64,000 nt of DNA, from positions 1-64,000 of the forward strand of contig NZ_SOZE01000015.1 of NCBI RefSeq assembly GCF_004519315.1, in the 5' to 3' direction. This stretch comes from Mucilaginibacter psychrotolerans (lineage in GTDB: Bacteria; Bacteroidota; Bacteroidia; Sphingobacteriales; Sphingobacteriaceae). The translations under genes and the position numbers were made by a program. Below, piece after piece: positions 54,813 through 62,949 of this stretch. Each line of letters opens with the position of its first letter. Positions within the stretch are counted from its first letter, which is position 1. The notes below the pieces were generated by a model, which was given only the letters and a program-made list of their open reading frames with translations, was not told the DNA's origin and searched no databases.

Positions 54813-55451
54813 ATGAGGGATATCACCACATCGAAAGAAAAGTTGCTAAAAAAAGTGCGCAAGGCGCTTTTAGAAAAGCGTGATAACCCTTACCCGGCGC
54901 TTGAAGACCTGCCCATGTACCCGCCCGATGATGAGTTGTTGGAGGTGGTTTTTGCAGAACAATTTACCGCCGTTAACGGCCAGTTCGTTTTCTGCGAAGA
55001 TGAGGTGCAGTTTATAGAAAACCTGCTGGAACTTGCCGAAGAGCGCAAATGGCACAAGATATACTGCTGGGAACCCGCACTGCAGCAGGTGCTTAACACC
55101 TACGAATATCCTTTCTTTGAGACCGATAAAGATTTTGAACAGGCCGAAGTTGGCTTTACCCTTTGCGAAGCACTGATAGCCCGCAATGGCAGCATAATGC
55201 TCTCTAACGCAAATGCAGCAGGTCGCAGGCTAAGTATTTACCCGCCAGTACACATTGTGCTGGCTTATACCTCCCAATTGGTAATGGACCTTAAAGACGG
55301 CTTCAAACTGATTAAAGAAAAATATGCCGACCGCATCCCATCTATGATCACCACCGTAACCGGCCCCAGCCGCACTGCAGATATCGAAAAGACATTGGTT
55401 TTGGGTGCCCATGGGCCAAAAGAACTATTCGTTTTTTTATTAGACGGATAA
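54813..55451 (+). CDS. LUD domain protein (LutC-like)
   Basis: A 212-residue protein of the LutC/YkgG LUD family. TAGTTGPSRTADIEK is the usual signature; here it reads TTVTGPSRTADIEKTLVLGAHGPKEL in part. LutC proteins take part in L-lactate oxidation together with LutA and LutB, which are not beside this gene, so its role in this organism is uncertain. Cytoplasmic; probably transcribed with or after ftsH, past a terminator. Confidence 0.85.
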   Translation: MRDITTSKEKLLKKVRKALLEKRDNPYPALEDLPMYPPDDELLEVVFAEQFTAVNGQFVFCEDEVQFIENLLELAEERKWHKIYCWEPALQQVLNTYEYPFFETDKDFEQAEVGFTLCEALIARNGSIMLSNANAAGRRLSIYPPVHIVLAYTSQLVMDLKDGFKLIKEKYADRIPSMITTVTGPSRTADIEKTLVLGAHGPKELFVFLLDG

Positions 55452-55485
55452 ACCCGTCTTCGTTTCCCCCGGATTACCTATTTCA

Positions 55486-56637
55486 TCAAGACACTGTACT
55501 TTGGACTGTTATACTCTGCGGCTTAGGCTTCAGTATCCTGTCGCGCATCTTCAAAAAAGGCTTTTCTATAGCTACATGCAATAGTATGGCGCCTATAGCT
55601 ATTACTATAAAGCAAATCAGCATGGCCAGGTTACTGTTTTCGCTGATGCCATAAGGGGCAATTAAGCGTTGCGTTAAAGGCATCAGCCCTTTGTGTGACA
55701 GGTAGAGGCTGTAAGAAAGCGCCGCGATTTTTTCGGTAATGGCCGACCGATGCTTGAACAAGATGCTTGCCGGGTGCACTGCCGCCATTACAATGATGCC
55801 GTAGCCAATAGCTACCACCGGGTAACCAAAAACAACAGCGGTAAAACTGGCTTCGTCCTTGTTTACATAATAAGCCGCTACCAATATCAGTATCCCTACA
55901 GGTATGAGCCAATTGGCTGCTTTAGCTATTTTACCAGCAAAGCCCGGACGGTAATGGTACAGCGCTGATACCGCAATACCAACCAGTAAAGGATCTAGCC
56001 GGTTGTAAGTGGGATAGTAAATATATAGATGATGCAAAGGCCAAAAAGCATCGGTACCCAGATATGGCACTATAATTTGCCAACCGTACCAGCGTATCAC
56101 AAAACCGAATAGAAAGACACCTGCCAATATCAACAAACCCTTTTTTCCGGCTTTAAAATAAGCGAGAGGTAGCAATACCAAAGGCAGTACCAGGTAAAAT
56201 TGCTCCTCTACACAAAGCGACCAGGAATGCGAAAACGTACCAAATACCCGCACATCCAGCCCGTAGTTTTTGGTAAAGGTGAGAAATCGCCACAGGGGCG
56301 ATAAGGCTTCCCGCTCGTGGTAGGCGGGTACCAAAAAGTACACAGCGACAATAAAAAAGTAAGCCGGCAATATGCGGAAGGACCGTTTGATAAAATAGGT
56401 TTTTAAAGATATGGTGCCCGTTTTAGAAATTTCAGCGAAGAGGTGCGAGGAGATGAGGTACCCGCTCAGCACAAAGAAGAGGTCTACACCTGTCCAACCA
56501 AATGTGCCTAAGCTTGCTGCCCAATCCGGGTGGCCAAAAAGCCTGTAATGGAATATCAGAACGTAACAGATAGCAAAAGCCCGCAGATGGTCCAGTCCGT
56601 AGAGTTTCTTATTCGCCGCTATGGCTGTTGCTTGCAT
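55486..56637 (-). CDS. Acyltransferase 3 family membrane protein
   Basis: A 383-residue acyltransferase-3 family protein with about ten membrane helices. Typical features are LDHLRAFAICYVLIFHY at the N-terminus, DLFFVLSGYLISS, and SYSLYLSHKGLMPL. Start MQATAIAAN (56637) is chosen because upstream residues overlap the symporter gene and are not family-like. Such proteins O-acetylate sugars or other envelope compounds. Two bases separate it from the symporter stop, so the two are co-transcribed. Confidence 0.88.
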   Translation of the reverse strand: MQATAIAANKKLYGLDHLRAFAICYVLIFHYRLFGHPDWAASLGTFGWTGVDLFFVLSGYLISSHLFAEISKTGTISLKTYFIKRSFRILPAYFFIVAVYFLVPAYHEREALSPLWRFLTFTKNYGLDVRVFGTFSHSWSLCVEEQFYLVLPLVLLPLAYFKAGKKGLLILAGVFLFGFVIRWYGWQIIVPYLGTDAFWPLHHLYIYYPTYNRLDPLLVGIAVSALYHYRPGFAGKIAKAANWLIPVGILILVAAYYVNKDEASFTAVVFGYPVVAIGYGIIVMAAVHPASILFKHRSAITEKIAALSYSLYLSHKGLMPLTQRLIAPYGISENSNLAMLICFIVIAIGAILLHVAIEKPFLKMRDRILKPKPQSITVQSTVS

Positions 56638-56639
56638 AC

Positions 56640-58337
56640 TTAATTTATTGCTGGTTGCCTGGGTTTGATGAGGATATTCAAAATTGCCGCGATGATGATC
56701 ACCCCAAAACAACCTATCGGGTTTAGCCAGAGGTAAGCTATGGTGTTTTTGTAGCCCATGTAACAGATAATCAGTTCGGTAATTACAGCGGCTATGAATA
56801 CCGGCGTTGCCCTTATGCTCTTGAAGTAAAACGCCACTACGAAAACTCCCAGCACGGTACCGTAAATGTAGGAGCCCAGCTGATTCACAGCCTCTAAAAG
56901 ATTGCCAATTTTGTTGGCGTAAAGGGCCATGCCGATACAAACCACACCCCAGAAAAGGGTTGCCAGGCGCGATGCGTTTACATAGCTTCTGTCTGATGCG
57001 TTGGGGTTAATGATGCGCTTGTAAAAATCTACCGCGGTGGTTGATGCCAGCGAATTTAAACCGCTGGCCGTAGAACCCATGGATGCCAAAAATATCACGG
57101 CGATGAGCAGCCCTATCAATCCTTTTGGCAAATATTGGGTAACAAAGGTAAGGAACACGTAGTTGGTATCGTCGGCATTGGCCTTATCGTTGCTTTGTTT
57201 GATAACAGCGATGGCATCGGTACGTATTTGTCCGGCTTGTTTATTCAGTTTGCTCAGCTCGGCTTTCGCCCTTGCAACCTGTTCCGGGTTATGGGTATCG
57301 AGTGCTTTGGACAGGTTATCGGCCTTTAGCCGCCGCTCGTCGAAAGTTTTATTATACTGGGCCTCCAGTTGGTTAAACTGCGGGGCGTAGCTGCTTTTCT
57401 TTACCTGCTCTACCTCGTAATTATTGAAGAAAACAGGGGGCCTGTTAAACTGGTAAAAGCTGAACACCAATACGCCCACCAACAGGATGAGGAACTGCAT
57501 GGGTATTTTGAGCATACCGTTCATAATGAGGCCCAGGCGGCTATGCTCTACCGAGCAACCGGTGAGATAACGGCCCACCTGGCTTTGGTCGGTACCGAAG
57601 TAGGCCAGCTGCAAAAAGAAACCGCCGATAATACCGCTCCACACATTGTAGCGGCTTTTGGGGTCGAAGTGCCAGTCGATAACATTCATACGGCCCAGGT
57701 TGCCCGCCAGCTTAACGGATTTGAGGAAGCCGATATCTGATGGCATCAGCAGCACCACGAATAGCCCCGCCAGGAACATGCCCGCGAAAATGATGGTCAT
57801 CTGCAATAACTGGGTGTACGATACCGCCTTGCTGCCGCCGTAAACAGTGTAGAACACCACCAGCCCGCCAATGAACAAAGTGGTATATGTAATATCGATA
57901 TGCAGAATGCCCGATAAAATGATGGATGGGGCATAAATGGTTATGCCTGTTGACAGCCCGCGCTGTATCAAAAACAACAGGGAGGTAAGGGTGCGGGTCT
58001 TGAGGTCGAACCGGGTTTCCAGAAACTCGTAGGCCGTATAAACCTTTAATTTGTGGAAAATGGGTACGAAGGTTACGCACAGCACAATCATGGCCAGCGG
58101 TAGCCCGAAGTAGAACTGCACAAAGCGCATCCCATCGCCATAGGCCTGCCCGGGTGCAGCCAGGAATGTAATTGCACTGGCCTGCGTAGCCATTACCGAT
58201 AGCCCTACATGGTACCAGGGTAACGAGCGGCTGCCCAGGTATTGCCCAATATCTTTATTGCCACCGCTTTTAAAAACACCGTAAGCAACAATGGCAAGCA
58301 GGGTGCAGCCAAGAACTATCCAATCGGTTAAGCTCAT
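56640..58337 (-). CDS. Sodium:solute symporter (SSS family)
   Basis: A 565-residue transporter of the SSS (LeuT-fold) family with about 13 helices. Motifs: ATQASAITFLAAPGQAYGDGM, YGGSKAVSYTQLLQM, and ASMGSTASGLNSLASTTAVDFYKRI. Residues about 298-392 form an unusual hydrophilic coiled-coil insertion (Lys/Glu/Ala-rich) between membrane segments. The substrate is unknown; the acyltransferase downstream may hint at sugar or sialic-acid-like solutes, which is speculation. Its ATG overlaps the stop of a 41-residue gene. Confidence 0.9.
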   Translation of the reverse strand: MSLTDWIVLGCTLLAIVAYGVFKSGGNKDIGQYLGSRSLPWYHVGLSVMATQASAITFLAAPGQAYGDGMRFVQFYFGLPLAMIVLCVTFVPIFHKLKVYTAYEFLETRFDLKTRTLTSLLFLIQRGLSTGITIYAPSIILSGILHIDITYTTLFIGGLVVFYTVYGGSKAVSYTQLLQMTIIFAGMFLAGLFVVLLMPSDIGFLKSVKLAGNLGRMNVIDWHFDPKSRYNVWSGIIGGFFLQLAYFGTDQSQVGRYLTGCSVEHSRLGLIMNGMLKIPMQFLILLVGVLVFSFYQFNRPPVFFNNYEVEQVKKSSYAPQFNQLEAQYNKTFDERRLKADNLSKALDTHNPEQVARAKAELSKLNKQAGQIRTDAIAVIKQSNDKANADDTNYVFLTFVTQYLPKGLIGLLIAVIFLASMGSTASGLNSLASTTAVDFYKRIINPNASDRSYVNASRLATLFWGVVCIGMALYANKIGNLLEAVNQLGSYIYGTVLGVFVVAFYFKSIRATPVFIAAVITELIICYMGYKNTIAYLWLNPIGCFGVIIIAAILNILIKPRQPAIN

Positions 58338-58459
58338 TCAAAAGAGCGGGTAATAAGCCAGAATATAAAAATCAAAAAAACCAGCCATACAAGCACGATG
58401 CCGTAAAACTGGTTCCAGTTTTGTATAAATGAAGGGAGGCTGCTATCAGACCTCTTCAC
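58334..58459 (-). CDS. Tiny single-helix membrane protein coupled to the symporter
   Basis: A 41-residue reading frame from GTG 58459 with one membrane helix (YGIVLVWLVFLIFIFWLI). Its TGA overlaps the symporter ATG (ATGA), and its start overlaps the end of the 62-residue gene by 14 nt, so it is likely translated in a coupled operon. Hydrophobic-segment length and the aromatic-rich interface (WNQFYG) suit a real single-pass protein. It is too short for routine gene calling. Family unknown; it could be a small partner of the symporter. The start codon is the weakest part of the call. Confidence 0.6.
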   Translation of the reverse strand: MKRSDSSLPSFIQNWNQFYGIVLVWLVFLIFIFWLITRSFE

Positions 58460-58634
58460 GGCCTTTTACCAAAAACTTAATGAATACCGCAGCAGTAAGC
58501 AAACCGAAAATGGCACCTACAGGTATCCATATAAAGCCCCTATCTATAATAGCGCCTACAAAAGCACCGCTAAGTAATGCTACCAGGTAAAATACGTAAT
58601 CAAAGTTTTTTTCTTCTTCGTTGTGGTGCGACAT
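58446..58634 (-). CDS. Small two-helix membrane protein
   Basis: A 62-residue protein with an acidic N-terminus (SHHNEEEKNFDY) and two membrane helices (FYLVALLSGAFVGAIID and WIPVGAIFGLLTAAVFIKFL). No family recognised. It precedes the 41-residue gene, the symporter and the acyltransferase on the same strand, apparently one operon. Confidence 0.65.
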   Translation of the reverse strand: MSHHNEEEKNFDYVFYLVALLSGAFVGAIIDRGFIWIPVGAIFGLLTAAVFIKFLVKGREEV

Positions 58635-58755
58635 AGTATTGGTATGTTATATATTCAGGTGCAAAAATATATTATTAAAGCGTTGCTGCCTAATTTTTAG
58701 TATGGTAGGACGAAAATAATTGAGGGTAGCCGTTACCCGCAGATTCGACGCGCCA

Positions 58756-59268
58756 TTACTGCACCTGCCCCACAACAATCTTGTCCAGGTTATGCAGGTA
58801 GCGGCGGCCGGTCTTGAAATCGGCGGCGGCGGTCATCTGGATACTCTCGGGCATTTTATCTATCGCCATGCCGTTCTTCTCCATAATAATGTACACGTGG
58901 TCACCAACGCTGGTGTTGTAAAGCTCGTTCCATGAGTACACTACCTTATAGCCATCTATCCCTGTGCAAACCAAATAAAAACGACTAAGCAATTTGGGGC
59001 TGGTGGTTTTAAATTTGGTATGCGATAACACATCCTTCAGCAAAACACCCTTTAGTTGATCGTCTTTGTGTTTAAAGGCGCCGGTATGGTCGGTTACGTT
59101 AATGTCCCCTATTTCGCTTACTTTATATTGCTTCAACGAGTCGAGGGTAATTACTGATGTTTTCTCCACTTCGCCGGTGATGGAAAATTGCAGCGTTTGC
59201 CGCGTTTTGTCCTGGGCAAGCGCATGGTTAGCATAAATAAACAGGAGGATAGTGAGTAATTTCTTCAT
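58756..59268 (-). CDS. Exported molybdopterin-oxidoreductase-fold protein
   Basis: A 170-residue exported protein (signal peptide to ANHALAQ) that resembles the Moco-binding domain of the sulfite-oxidase family: EVEKTSVITLDSLKQYK, LKGVLLKDVL, DGYKVVYSWNELY and a final ARYLHNLDKI-like element (GRRYLHNLDKI). I do not see the usual V-K-C-V Cys ligand; one Cys precedes TGIDGYK. It may bind cofactor weakly or not at all. Function unknown. Separated from the redoxin gene by a terminator. Confidence 0.72.
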   Translation of the reverse strand: MKKLLTILLFIYANHALAQDKTRQTLQFSITGEVEKTSVITLDSLKQYKVSEIGDINVTDHTGAFKHKDDQLKGVLLKDVLSHTKFKTTSPKLLSRFYLVCTGIDGYKVVYSWNELYNTSVGDHVYIIMEKNGMAIDKMPESIQMTAAADFKTGRRYLHNLDKIVVGQVQ

Positions 59269-59287
59269 GGCAGGTGTAAAATAAAAA

Positions 59288-59317
59288 GCCCGGGGCTAAC
59301 CCTTGTTAGCTCCGGGC
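59288..59317 (-). terminator. Terminator of the redoxin gene
   Basis: GCCCGGGGCTAAC and GTTAGCTCCGGGC form a 12-bp stem with one bulge; leftward it is followed by T-rich sequence. It ends transcription of the redoxin gene (59355-59945, leftward). Confidence 0.75.
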
Positions 59318-59354
59318 AAATTAATAAATAGTTATCTACTTTAGATGATCTTCG

Positions 59355-59945
59355 TTAAAGCACAGCGATGATGTCTTTTATAGAAGCCCGCTTACTGTAA
59401 TCTTTGTCAAAATGGGCAAACAAGATTTTGCCATTGCTGCCTATTACGTAGGTGGCCGGTACGGGCAGCACGTTATCGGCGTTGCCGTTGGCTTTGCTCA
59501 TATCCAGGCCATAGCCTTTATATTTGGTTACGGTGGCTTCGTCCATAACGTATTTTACGCCGTAGCTGTTCATGATGGTGTACCCGGCATCCTGTACTAT
59601 GGAATATGAAGCTTTTGTTTTGGCAACGGTTGCCTTAATGTTTTCGGCGGTTTCGGGCGTTACGCCTATAACGTAGGCCCCTTTGCCGGTTAGCAATTGC
59701 AACGAATCTTGTATATGCTGCATTTGCCTGTTGCAATAAGGGCACCATTGCCCGCGGTAAAAGAAAAGCACCACGGTTTTGTGCGATTTTAGCAGTGTCT
59801 TCAGATCTACCGTCTTGCCCGAATTATCCGTGGCGGTAAATGCCGGTGCCGAGTCTCCTTTTCTAAGCCCGGTTTGCGCCATAACCTGTACCGAAAACAG
59901 GAGGGCCATTACCAACCCAACTGCGCTTAATATGTGTTTTTTCAT
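59355..59945 (-). CDS. Exported peroxiredoxin/TlpA-like redoxin
   Basis: A 196-residue exported thiol redoxin: signal peptide to QVMAQ, then AhpC/TSA fold with the CPYC redox pair in RGQWCPYCNRQM, KGAYVIGVTPETAE and a conserved VPATYVIG. It probably reduces peroxides or disulfides in the periplasm. It is the last member of a leftward group containing the Lys/Met-rich protein and, further upstream, the ECF sigma/anti-sigma pair, so an envelope redox-stress role is plausible. Confidence 0.85.
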   Translation of the reverse strand: MKKHILSAVGLVMALLFSVQVMAQTGLRKGDSAPAFTATDNSGKTVDLKTLLKSHKTVVLFFYRGQWCPYCNRQMQHIQDSLQLLTGKGAYVIGVTPETAENIKATVAKTKASYSIVQDAGYTIMNSYGVKYVMDEATVTKYKGYGLDMSKANGNADNVLPVPATYVIGSNGKILFAHFDKDYSKRASIKDIIAVL

Positions 59946-59969
59946 ATTTTGTGTGTGATAAGATAAAAC

Positions 59970-59993
59970 TAAAAGAGGGGGCTACACGCCCCC
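59970..59993 (-). terminator. Terminator after the Lys/Met-rich gene
   Basis: GGGGGC-TACAC-GCCCCC (59977-59993); read leftwards it is followed by TCTTTTAGTTTT. Confidence 0.75.
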
Positions 59994-60050
59994 GTCCTTC
60001 AAAACAAAAACAACCTCCCAATTATTTATTGCTTTTCTTTTTGGCCATGG

Positions 60051-60314
60051 TTACATTTTTGATGCGGTATCTTTCATCCTTTTGTCATCCATTTTGCCCA
60101 TCTTGTTCTTAGCCGGCTTCATTTTGGCCATTTTCTTTTTGTCCATTATAGCTGGCTTTTTCATCATGGTTTTTTTCATTTTGCCGGTGTCGGCCGCTAG
60201 CTCTAAAGCATGGCCGGGAGTTATTGCGGCATGTGCGTTTACAATAGGGCTGCATAAAGCCAATACGCCAGATAATACGATAGTTGCTAAAAGCGATGTT
60301 TTTTGAGTTTTCAT
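60051..60314 (-). CDS. Exported Lys/Met-rich protein
   Basis: An 87-residue exported protein. A signal peptide (to NAHA, about residue 29) is followed by a low-complexity tail of Lys, Met and Asp in repeated KMKK/MKK/KM(A/G)KM units, e.g. KKTMMKKPAIMDKKKMAKM. About a fifth of the tail is Met. Similar Met/Lys-rich secreted peptides are often linked to metal (copper) or oxidant stress, but nothing here proves it. It lies between the redoxin gene and the anti-sigma gene. Confidence 0.65.
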   Translation of the reverse strand: MKTQKTSLLATIVLSGVLALCSPIVNAHAAITPGHALELAADTGKMKKTMMKKPAIMDKKKMAKMKPAKNKMGKMDDKRMKDTASKM

Positions 60315-60372
60315 GGTTTAAATTTACTTTTACCCCTTTGTCGGCACCCTTAAATAAACCTTACACCGTTTT

Positions 60373-60651
60373 TTAATTTTTATTCATCTCATCGTTTATG
60401 CGCTCTTGCAGGTTGGCTTTGAAGCTGCTATCCAAACGAATGTCCTGTGGCTGCGACTTCAGCAACTCGTTGATCATCTGGCTTATTTTGGCACTTTGTA
60501 TAGTGTACAGGCGGCACGCTCCGCATCCCACGAGGTGTATACGCAATTCTATACTTTCCCTGAATGTGAGTTTGCCATCCATCCGCTTATCGGCCAGGAA
60601 GGTGGCCTTTCTACAGTTTCGCGTTATTGCTTTTAGTGGGTTCATATTCAT
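60373..60651 (-). CDS. Zinc-finger anti-sigma factor
   Basis: A 92-residue protein with the HxxxCxxC zinc motif HLVGCGAC, typical of ZAS anti-sigma factors, and no membrane segment. The start at 60651 overlaps the sigma stop by ATGA; an earlier in-frame ATG (60672) would overlap more. It should bind and inhibit the sigma factor encoded just upstream and release it in response to a signal such as redox change at the cysteines. The C-terminal 35 residues are family-specific. Confidence 0.85.
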   Translation of the reverse strand: MNMNPLKAITRNCRKATFLADKRMDGKLTFRESIELRIHLVGCGACRLYTIQSAKISQMINELLKSQPQDIRLDSSFKANLQERINDEMNKN

Positions 60652-61226
60652 ATCCAGTTTTTTTGAAGGCAAGCCCTCAGGTTAAGTTTTGCACGATGGA
60701 TGATTACCCAATAATTTGATGCGCTTATCTTCAGTTCGGCGCAAACGGCCTCGGTAGGTTCCTCGTCCAGGTGCTTCATGGTAAAAACCGATAGCCAAAG
60801 CGCCGGTAATTTCTCCATACACATCTTTAGTATGCTGTTGAATTCTTTTCCCTCCAGCGGATCGTAATGCTCTAACCCGAAAGGCTGCGGCGCATGCTGT
60901 TCTGTCCAATGCCCATCGCCTGCGTCAAAAAAATCCACTACCTCGCCTTCGGCATGCGTCAGTTCCTGCGTCCGCAAGCCGGAGGACTTCTTTCGATATA
61001 CATCTATAATCTTGTTCTTCAGAATGGCGGTTAGCCAGGTGCGTTCGCTGCTTTTGCCGGCGAAGCGGCTCATGGCCTGCAAGCCTGCCAAAAAAGTTTC
61101 CTGTACCAAATCCTGCGCCTGCTCCTCATCGTTAATGCGGGTAATGGCGTACATATACAAATAATCGGCATAAGCTTTAACCCAATTTTTGGGGTCGAGC
61201 TGATGAATTGTGGGAGGTATTGTCAT
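60648..61226 (-). CDS. ECF sigma factor
   Basis: A 192-residue ECF sigma factor: region 2 (YADYLYMYAITRINDEEQAQDLVQETFL, with the DLVQETF signature), an insertion or linker, and region 4 (GMEKLP..., EPTEAVCAELKISASNYWVIIHRAKLNLRACL in part). It directs RNA polymerase to a small regulon. Its anti-sigma gene overlaps by 4 nt. The target genes probably include the neighbouring redox genes; no promoter motif was recognised to prove it. Confidence 0.92.
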   Translation of the reverse strand: MTIPPTIHQLDPKNWVKAYADYLYMYAITRINDEEQAQDLVQETFLAGLQAMSRFAGKSSERTWLTAILKNKIIDVYRKKSSGLRTQELTHAEGEVVDFFDAGDGHWTEQHAPQPFGLEHYDPLEGKEFNSILKMCMEKLPALWLSVFTMKHLDEEPTEAVCAELKISASNYWVIIHRAKLNLRACLQKNWI

Positions 61227-61424
61227 TTCAACTGCGTTATAAACTTTTTGTTTGTCGTTAGGATATGTAAAACCTTACAACGAGATTTACATGATCCCTC
61301 GATTGTATCATCACCCGTTTACGTATCTAAAATAAGCAACAATAAGCCGCATTATTATTTTTATTTATTTGTAAGGATATGGTATAAAAAGCTACTAAGC
61401 CGATAAAAATAGAGACGAGTAATC

Positions 61425-62228
61425 ATGAAAACAATCAAGATATTATCCACAGCGGGCCTACTGCTTGCGGTTGCTTTTGCATCAGTAGCATTTATAAGTA
61501 CGAAACCGGCCAGCACAAAGGCGCAGCCACTTGCTGATAACAAGGGTTTTGCAGTAGTAGAGCTGTTTACATCAGAGGGTTGCAGTAGCTGCCCGCCTGC
61601 CGATGCCGCAATAGCCAAAATAGAAAAGGAAAGCGTGGGCAAGCCCGTTTATATCCTTGCCTACCACGTAGATTATTGGAACCGCCTGGGCTGGAAAGAC
61701 GCTTTCAGCAGTGCCGAGTTCTCGCACAGGCAAAGCGTTTATGCCCATTGGCTAAACATTAGCCAGGTTTACACCCCACAGGCTGTGGTGAACGGCCATA
61801 CCGAGTTTGTTGGTTCTGAAGAGGGTAAGCTGCGCAACGCTATCAATACAGGCTTAGCTAAAACGGCAAAAACATCGCTATCCCTGGAGGACCTGAAAAT
61901 TGCCGGTGGTAAGGCAAGCGTTAAATACCGTACCGAAGGTAGCGGCGCAAACACCGCCTTAGTATTAGCCCTGGTTGAGAAGAACGCTACTACAGCCGTA
62001 AAGGCCGGCGAAAATAGCGGTCGAACATTAGCGCATGTGCAAATAGTTGTTAAATTGCAGCAGATCGCACTCAAAGGAGATAAAAGCGGAGCGGCCGATA
62101 TTGAACTGCCGAAGAACTTCAACGCACAAAATTTTGAAGTAATTGCTTTTGTACAGAATACGCAAAACGGTGGGATATTGGCTGCGCAGCGAGCCGCGTT
62201 CCCGGAGATGATGAGCGCAAGTAATTAA
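61425..62228 (+). CDS. DUF1223 protein with thioredoxin-like motif
   Basis: A 267-residue exported protein (N-terminal helix TAGLLLAVAFASVAFI). The DUF1223 domain carries ELFTSEGCSSCPPAD with a CxxC redox motif. The C-terminal part (about residues 150-260) is beta-rich. Function unknown, presumed periplasmic thiol chemistry. Divergent from the ECF sigma gene and 22 nt ahead of the cytochrome b gene, so it may be co-transcribed with the oxidoreductase pair. Confidence 0.87.
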   Translation: MKTIKILSTAGLLLAVAFASVAFISTKPASTKAQPLADNKGFAVVELFTSEGCSSCPPADAAIAKIEKESVGKPVYILAYHVDYWNRLGWKDAFSSAEFSHRQSVYAHWLNISQVYTPQAVVNGHTEFVGSEEGKLRNAINTGLAKTAKTSLSLEDLKIAGGKASVKYRTEGSGANTALVLALVEKNATTAVKAGENSGRTLAHVQIVVKLQQIALKGDKSGAADIELPKNFNAQNFEVIAFVQNTQNGGILAAQRAAFPEMMSASN

Positions 62229-62250
62229 AAAAGTAAAAGCCTCCCATAAA

Positions 62251-62949
62251 ATGAAAACAATCAAAGAAAAGCATTCCCTGCTGATGCGCTGGACTCACTG
62301 GGTGAATTTCCCGGTGCTAACCATTATGATATGGAGCGGGGCAATTATCTACTGGGCAAATGATGAATACAGCATCACCCTATTTGGGCATACCTATTTT
62401 AAATTTTTCCCGCAGGGTTTTTATGATAAGCTGCATATAGGGTACCGTTTGCGCGAGGGAATGGCCTTCCACTTTTTGTTTATGTGGTTTTTTGCGCTGA
62501 ACGGGGTGATATATTTGCTTTACACCATTGTATCCGGCGCCTGGCGCGAGCTGCTGCCTCAGCGCAAATCATTTAAAGAAGCCTGGCTGGTGCTGTTACA
62601 CGATCTGCACATTCGCAAGATGGCCCCCCCGCAAAACAAATACAACGCCGCACAGCGCATTGCCTATACTGCAATCATCGTAATGGGCTTCGGCTCGCTG
62701 GTTACCGGGCTTGCCATTTATAAGCCTGTGCAATTTGCTACCATCACCTGGCTTTGCGGCGGATACCACTCGGCCCGCGTCATTCACTTTATACTTACTA
62801 TTGGTTACGTGTTTTTCTTCCTGATACATATCATTCAGGTGATTTTAGCCGGATGGAACAACTTCAGAGCCGTAGTAGCCGGCTTTGAAGTTGTTGACGA
62901 TAACAAACCCGAACCACTAACCTTAAGCCCCGCCGAAGATGAAAAATAG
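62251..62949 (+). CDS. Cytochrome b/b6-domain membrane subunit
   Basis: A 232-residue integral membrane cytochrome with four or five helices. Haem-ligand candidates are His in MRWTHWVNF, His in MAFHFLFMW, and His residues in YHSARVIHFIL and FFLIHIIQV. This matches b-type cytochromes that pass quinol electrons to a periplasmic oxidoreductase. Its end overlaps the start of the molybdenum enzyme gene by 11 nt (ATGAAAAATAG), showing that the two are a unit, comparable to MsrQ-MsrP but a different cytochrome family. Confidence 0.9.
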   Translation: MKTIKEKHSLLMRWTHWVNFPVLTIMIWSGAIIYWANDEYSITLFGHTYFKFFPQGFYDKLHIGYRLREGMAFHFLFMWFFALNGVIYLLYTIVSGAWRELLPQRKSFKEAWLVLLHDLHIRKMAPPQNKYNAAQRIAYTAIIVMGFGSLVTGLAIYKPVQFATITWLCGGYHSARVIHFILTIGYVFFFLIHIIQVILAGWNNFRAVVAGFEVVDDNKPEPLTLSPAEDEK

